Part shown: positions 6,194 through 7,722 of the stretch, piece by piece
How positions within the stretch are numbered: the stretch's first letter is position 1
Layout of the letters: every line of letters starts with the position of its first letter
From: DQTL01 sp964396505
GTDB taxonomy: Bacteria; Bacteroidota; Bacteroidia; Flavobacteriales; Flavobacteriaceae
Length of the DNA stretch: 7,722 bases
Assembly (NCBI GenBank): GCA_964396505.1
Contig: CAYNFJ010000096.1
Coordinates: 1 to 7,722 of the forward strand
Direction of reading: 5' to 3'
Made by a program: the position numbers and the translations under genes
Notes under the pieces: generated by a model
Seen by the model: only the letters and a program-made list of their open reading frames with translations
Database searches by the model: none
Told to the model about the DNA's origin: nothing

Positions 6194-6685
6194 ATGCTAA
6201 AGAAACTTTTATTTATAGCGCTTATTCCATTACTGTCATTTGCTTGGCATAAACAGTATTATAGTCTAACTACATTGGATTATAACACAAAAGAAAAATC
6301 CATTCAAATTACGATGCAATTATTTACAGATGATATGGAATTGGCTATGAATCAAGAGTTTGAAAAGAACTATGAATTGGGAACTCATCGTGAACTAGCT
6401 CAGGCAGATGCATCCATAAAACTGTATTTATCCGAACGTTTCCAAATACGTGTTAATGGTAACAATACGCCATTTGACTTTGTAGGAAAAGAATATGAAA
6501 AAGATGTGATGTACGTTTATTTAGAAATAAAGCCCATCGAAAAAATACAAAATCTTCAAATTCAAAACAAGGTACTCATCGATACATATCCCGAACAAAA
6601 AAACATCATAAAAGTAAATTATCTCAAGCAACAAAAAAGTTTAGTTTTAACTCAACAAGACAATACCGGTAGCCTCGAATTTTGA
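6194..6685 (+). CDS. DUF6702 family exported protein
   Basis: From the ATG at 6194 the product is 163 aa with a short signal peptide (about 1-17: LLFIALIPLLSFA) and then HKQYYSLTTLDYN (19-31). This opening, the FVGKEYEKDVMYVYLEI stretch (96-112) and PEQKNIIKV (133-141) match my recollection of the small Bacteroidota DUF6702 family, sometimes mislabelled 'peptidase E'. It has no recognisable catalytic motif and is probably a small beta-rich periplasmic or envelope protein. An upstream in-frame TTG at 6185 would add only three residues before the signal peptide and is unlikely to be the start. It is divergent from the propeller lipoprotein gene across 32 bp and lies 48 bp upstream of the M1 peptidase gene. 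To my recollection DUF6702 and M1 genes are neighbours in other flavobacteria, suggesting a functional link. Function unknown. Confidence 0.8.
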   Translation: MLKKLLFIALIPLLSFAWHKQYYSLTTLDYNTKEKSIQITMQLFTDDMELAMNQEFEKNYELGTHRELAQADASIKLYLSERFQIRVNGNNTPFDFVGKEYEKDVMYVYLEIKPIEKIQNLQIQNKVLIDTYPEQKNIIKVNYLKQQKSLVLTQQDNTGSLEF

Positions 6686-6710
6686 TACCAAAAATAAAAC
6701 ACTACCTTTG
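6682..6710 (+). promoter_or_regulatory. Promoter for the M1 peptidase gene (TTG - 18 nt - TACCTTTG)
   Basis: TTG at 6682-6684 and TACCTTTG at 6703-6710 are 18 nt apart, a full match to the Bacteroidota TTG / TAnnTTTG consensus. The TTG overlaps the TGA stop (6683-6685) of the DUF6702 gene. Transcription would start near 6716, leaving a leader of about 18 nt before the ATG at 6734. The M1 gene can therefore be expressed on its own as well as by read-through. Confidence 0.65.
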
Positions 6711-6733
6711 GTTTTCTATAAAACGCATTACAA

Positions 6734-7642
6734 ATGAAAAAAATATTTTTAAGTCTGTTAATTATCATCAGTTCATCCATTGTAATTGTCGCCCAAAATC
6801 ATAATAATCAATCATCCGATTCTAAAGAAATTGATGTAAAAGCCGGGCATTACAATATCAGTAAATTCAAACAATTAAAAGAAGAATTGGCCACGCCCAA
6901 TGCTTATAGAACCGCTTCTGGTGCCCCGGGATTTGCTTATTATCAACAAAAGGCAGACTACAAGATGCATTTTATTCTAGATGATAAAAATCAAAGAATT
7001 TATGGTGAAGCGACTGTAACTTACCACAATAATTCACCGGACCCATTGGATTATTTGTGGATGCAATTGGATCAAAATATAAGAGCCAAAAACTCATTGT
7101 CCAAAAATACAGATGGAGGTGGACCCGGCGTAGGGTATCAACCCCAAAAATTTGTAGAAGAATTTATGGGCAAGCCTTTTGACGGTGGTTTCAAGATTGA
7201 TTATGTAAAAGATATGGATGGCAATGATTTACATTATGTGATCAATGAAACCATGATGCGAGTGGATTTACCCAATACTTTAGCTCCTAAAAGCAGCGTG
7301 CAATTTAAAATAAAATGGTGGTACAATATCAATAATTATCTTATTACCAGAGGACGTTCCGGATATGAACATTTTGACAAAGATGGGAACAACCTTTACA
7401 TCATTGCTCAATTTTTTCCGAGAATGGCTGTTTATAACGATGTAGAAGGTTGGCAAAACAAACAATTTTTAGGACGCGGGGAATTTGCCTTGGTATTTGG
7501 CGATTATGATGTTTGGATAAAAACTCCTGCAGATCATATTCTCGAAGCAACAGGCGTGTTGCAAAACAGAGAAGAAGTATTGACCAAAGAACAAATGTCC
7601 TATGCTGCAACGGATGCTTGGGTATGTTTGGAACTCTATTAA
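6734..7642 (+). CDS. M1-family metallopeptidase, N-terminal domain only, ending in an unrelated exonuclease-like tail
   Basis: The 302-aa frame starts with a signal peptide (about 1-20, cleavage near VIVA-QN). It continues as the N-terminal beta-sandwich domain of the large Bacteroidota M1 (gluzincin) peptidases: YKMHFILDDKNQRIYGEATV (76-95), LDYLWMQLDQNI (105-116), IAQFFPRMAVYNDVEGWQ (224-241) and FGDYDVWIKTPADHILEATG (255-274). These enzymes are usually about 600-800 aa and carry HExxH with a distal Glu in the catalytic domain. None of that is present: the frame changes family at about residues 283-288 and stops at 302. Residues 288-302 (MSYAATDAWVCLELY) resemble the end of a DEDDy 3'-5' exonuclease. 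The other forward frames after 7595 do not look like M1 sequence. As written the product cannot be an active peptidase. It could be a deletion fusion or an assembly mis-join. The start is supported by the signal peptide and promoter. Confidence 0.85.
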   Translation: MKKIFLSLLIIISSSIVIVAQNHNNQSSDSKEIDVKAGHYNISKFKQLKEELATPNAYRTASGAPGFAYYQQKADYKMHFILDDKNQRIYGEATVTYHNNSPDPLDYLWMQLDQNIRAKNSLSKNTDGGGPGVGYQPQKFVEEFMGKPFDGGFKIDYVKDMDGNDLHYVINETMMRVDLPNTLAPKSSVQFKIKWWYNINNYLITRGRSGYEHFDKDGNNLYIIAQFFPRMAVYNDVEGWQNKQFLGRGEFALVFGDYDVWIKTPADHILEATGVLQNREEVLTKEQMSYAATDAWVCLELY

Positions 7643-7672
7643 AAATTGGAAAGCCTTGGGCATGTCAGTTGA
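7595..7672 (+). pseudogene. Fragment of the C-terminus of a DEDDy 3'-5' exonuclease (RNase D/WRN-like)
   Basis: In the same frame as the M1 gene, codons from 7595 read MSYAATDAWVCLELY, a stop (TAA, 7640-7642), then KLESLGHVS and a second stop (TGA, 7670-7672). Tyr-Ala-Ala-Thr-Asp is the Y-x3-D motif III of DEDDy exonucleases, and the Trp, Leu and Tyr after it fit the last helix of that fold. One substitution at the TAA (to AAA or CAA) would give an unbroken ending, LY[K/Q]KLESLGHVS, so the first stop may be a nonsense change or a sequence error. Nothing upstream of the M1 junction belongs to an exonuclease, so only the last 25 or so codons are here. Confidence 0.6.
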
Positions 7673-7722
7673 GTAGGCATTTTCGCACACAGAATTGCGA
7701 GGGCAGAGCATTGCCTTACTCA
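7670..7722. repeat. Nested imperfect inverted repeat at the right edge
   Basis: Outer arms TGAGTA (7670-7675) plus GGCA (7676-7679) pair with TGCC (7712-7715) plus TACTCA (7717-7722), leaving one unpaired T at 7716. An inner 5-bp stem, TCGCA (7683-7687) with TGCGA (7696-7700), encloses an 8-nt loop. The 3' arm ends exactly at the final base. No T-run is visible after it, so it is not recognisable as an intrinsic terminator. It could be a dispersed palindromic repeat, a mobile-element end or an assembly-tip artefact. Confidence 0.45.

Noticed and set aside
7280..7711. Three minus-strand open frames overlapping the end of the M1 gene
   Set aside because: They lie antisense to clear M1 coding sequence, resemble nothing recognisable and overlap one another.
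1..7722. Mobile element, CRISPR array, toxin-antitoxin or defence island
   Set aside because: No transposase, integrase, repeat array or paired small genes are visible; apart from the right-hand tip all genes are ordinary full-length chromosomal genes of similar base composition.

Overview
The window looks like chromosomal DNA from a member of the Bacteroidota, most likely a flavobacterium. The evidence is AT-rich sequence, A-rich leaders without clear Shine-Dalgarno sites, several promoters of the TTG / TAnnTTTG type used in this phylum, a type IX secretion (T9SS) C-terminal sorting domain on one secreted enzyme, and protein families (DUF6702, a Bacteroidota-type M1 peptidase) that are common in this group. 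I see no phage, plasmid, CRISPR, tRNA or rRNA, and most of the window is ordinary housekeeping and secretome content.

Layout. 1-550 (-) is the N-terminal two thirds or so of an NrnA-type DHH phosphoesterase that runs off the left edge. A 128-bp divergent region (551-678) carries promoters in both directions. 679-3138 (+) is a likely two-gene operon of exported enzymes: a PhoD-like metallophosphoesterase lipoprotein and a T9SS-sorted alpha/beta hydrolase. 3207-3626 (+) is nucleoside diphosphate kinase (ndk) with its own promoter and a strong terminator hairpin (3645-3681), which also lies just past the stop of the convergent gene. 6161-3680 (-) is a second likely operon: a six-Asp-box beta-propeller lipoprotein followed after 13 nt by a NifS/IscS-type cysteine desulfurase. 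6194-6685 (+) is a DUF6702 protein, divergent from the propeller gene across only 32 bp. 6734-7642 (+) starts as an M1-family metallopeptidase with its own promoter.

The most unusual spot is the right end. The M1 reading frame carries the N-terminal domain correctly up to about residue 287, then becomes, without a frame change, the C-terminal end of a DEDDy 3'-5' exonuclease (RNase D/WRN type; YAATD motif) and stops at residue 302. The switch falls in a short Leu-Thr-Lys-Glu-Gln stretch that could plausibly be shared by both genes. The HExxH zinc-binding region of the peptidase is absent. The final 53 bases fold into a nested inverted repeat that ends exactly at the last base. A deletion or recombination fusion, or an assembly mis-join at a contig tip, would both explain this; I consider an assembly artefact at least as likely as real biology.

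Functionally, the window combines nucleotide and RNA-fragment turnover (NrnA, Ndk), sulfur mobilisation (cysteine desulfurase) and envelope or secreted hydrolysis (PhoD-like, alpha/beta hydrolase, beta-propeller, M1 peptidase). I found no convincing new defence, mobile or regulatory system.
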